From NCBI RefSeq assembly GCF_033001325.1, contig NZ_CP133111.1, positions 5,441,001 through 5,505,000 on the forward strand: a stretch of DNA of 64,000 nt. Reading direction: 5' to 3'. The notes under the pieces were generated by a model. That model searched no databases, was not told where the DNA came from, and worked only from the letters and a program-made list of their open reading frames with translations. Source of the stretch: Rhodopseudomonas sp. BAL398 (GTDB lineage: Bacteria; Pseudomonadota; Alphaproteobacteria; Rhizobiales; Xanthobacteraceae). The position numbers and the translations under genes are program-made. Of the stretch, positions 63,957 through 64,000 are shown one piece after another. Position 1 is the first letter of the stretch. Each line of letters starts with the position of its first letter.

Positions 63957-64000
63957 ATGGCCGAGCACGACACAACCAGCAATTTGAGCTCCGACGCCGG
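63957..64000 (+). CDS. Start of a gene cut by the window end
   Basis: ATG 63957 follows GGAG with 8-base spacing and opens a frame reading MAEHDTTSNLSSDA up to the window end. It begins 23 bases after the DUF3618 stop, so it is the next gene of that operon; in relatives this position often holds a phage-holin-family (DUF1469) membrane protein, but nothing here proves that. Confidence 0.5.
   Translation, partial: MAEHDTTSNLSSDA

Overview
The window looks like chromosomal DNA of a Nitrobacteraceae (Bradyrhizobiaceae) alphaproteobacterium, most like Rhodopseudomonas palustris or a Bradyrhizobium relative. The evidence is high GC, a petA gene followed by one gene fusing cytochrome b and cytochrome c1, a ClpS2-type adaptor, DUF1194, DUF1285 and DUF3618 proteins, and several families of short palindromic intergenic repeats typical of this group. 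I saw no tRNA, rRNA, CRISPR array, prophage or insertion sequence. Nearly all of the window is coding. About 58 genes are called, and their starts were chosen from ribosome binding sites, 1-8 base overlaps and family N-termini.

Layout. 0.07-6.6 kb: HAD phosphatase, degenerate-EAL membrane protein, omega-amino acid transaminase, a small HisKA_2-type kinase, and hisS. 6.6-14.4 kb: a tautomerase, then a Bat/MoxR-like operon (MoxR ATPase, DUF58, BatA/DUF4159, large membrane protein). 14.7-17.5 kb: DUF1285, Nudix CoA pyrophosphatase, small membrane protein and CCA-adding enzyme in one tight operon. 17.5-22 kb: DUF2158, queE-trmL, and the cytochrome bc1 operon ending in a clear terminator. 22-29.3 kb: dienelactone hydrolase, small Cys protein, SDR-pdxH, surface lipoprotein, DnaJ-like protein, fabI, phosphoglycerate-mutase-like phosphatase and aroC. 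29.7-39.8 kb: class III cyclase, membrane protein, clpS, DUF1194, carotenoid oxygenase, an AAA/vWA-metallopeptidase pair, a hypothetical protein and an alpha/beta hydrolase. 40-48.5 kb: a peptide import and hydrolysis locus (M81 peptidase, ABC transporter, M20 peptidase, solute-binding protein). 48.7-55.3 kb: an alpha-oxoamine synthase beside two divergent paralogous membrane histidine kinases and a REC-GGDEF-EAL regulator. 55.3-60 kb: Cys-rich membrane protein, amidase with a DUF4089 partner, hypothetical membrane proteins and a CHAD protein. 60.4-62.5 kb: exbB-exbD-tonB. The window ends with a DUF3618 protein and the first codons of another gene.

The most interesting candidate system is at 48.7-55.3 kb. 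A stand-alone alpha-oxoamine synthase next to two multi-pass sensor kinases and a c-di-GMP response regulator has the gene content of the Cqs/Lqs/Jqs alpha-hydroxyketone quorum-sensing loci, although the sequences are not obviously orthologous; this is an inference from gene content. A second strong observation is that the insertion domain of HisRS (about residues 191-345) has clearly lower GC than the rest of hisS, which suggests a mosaic gene.
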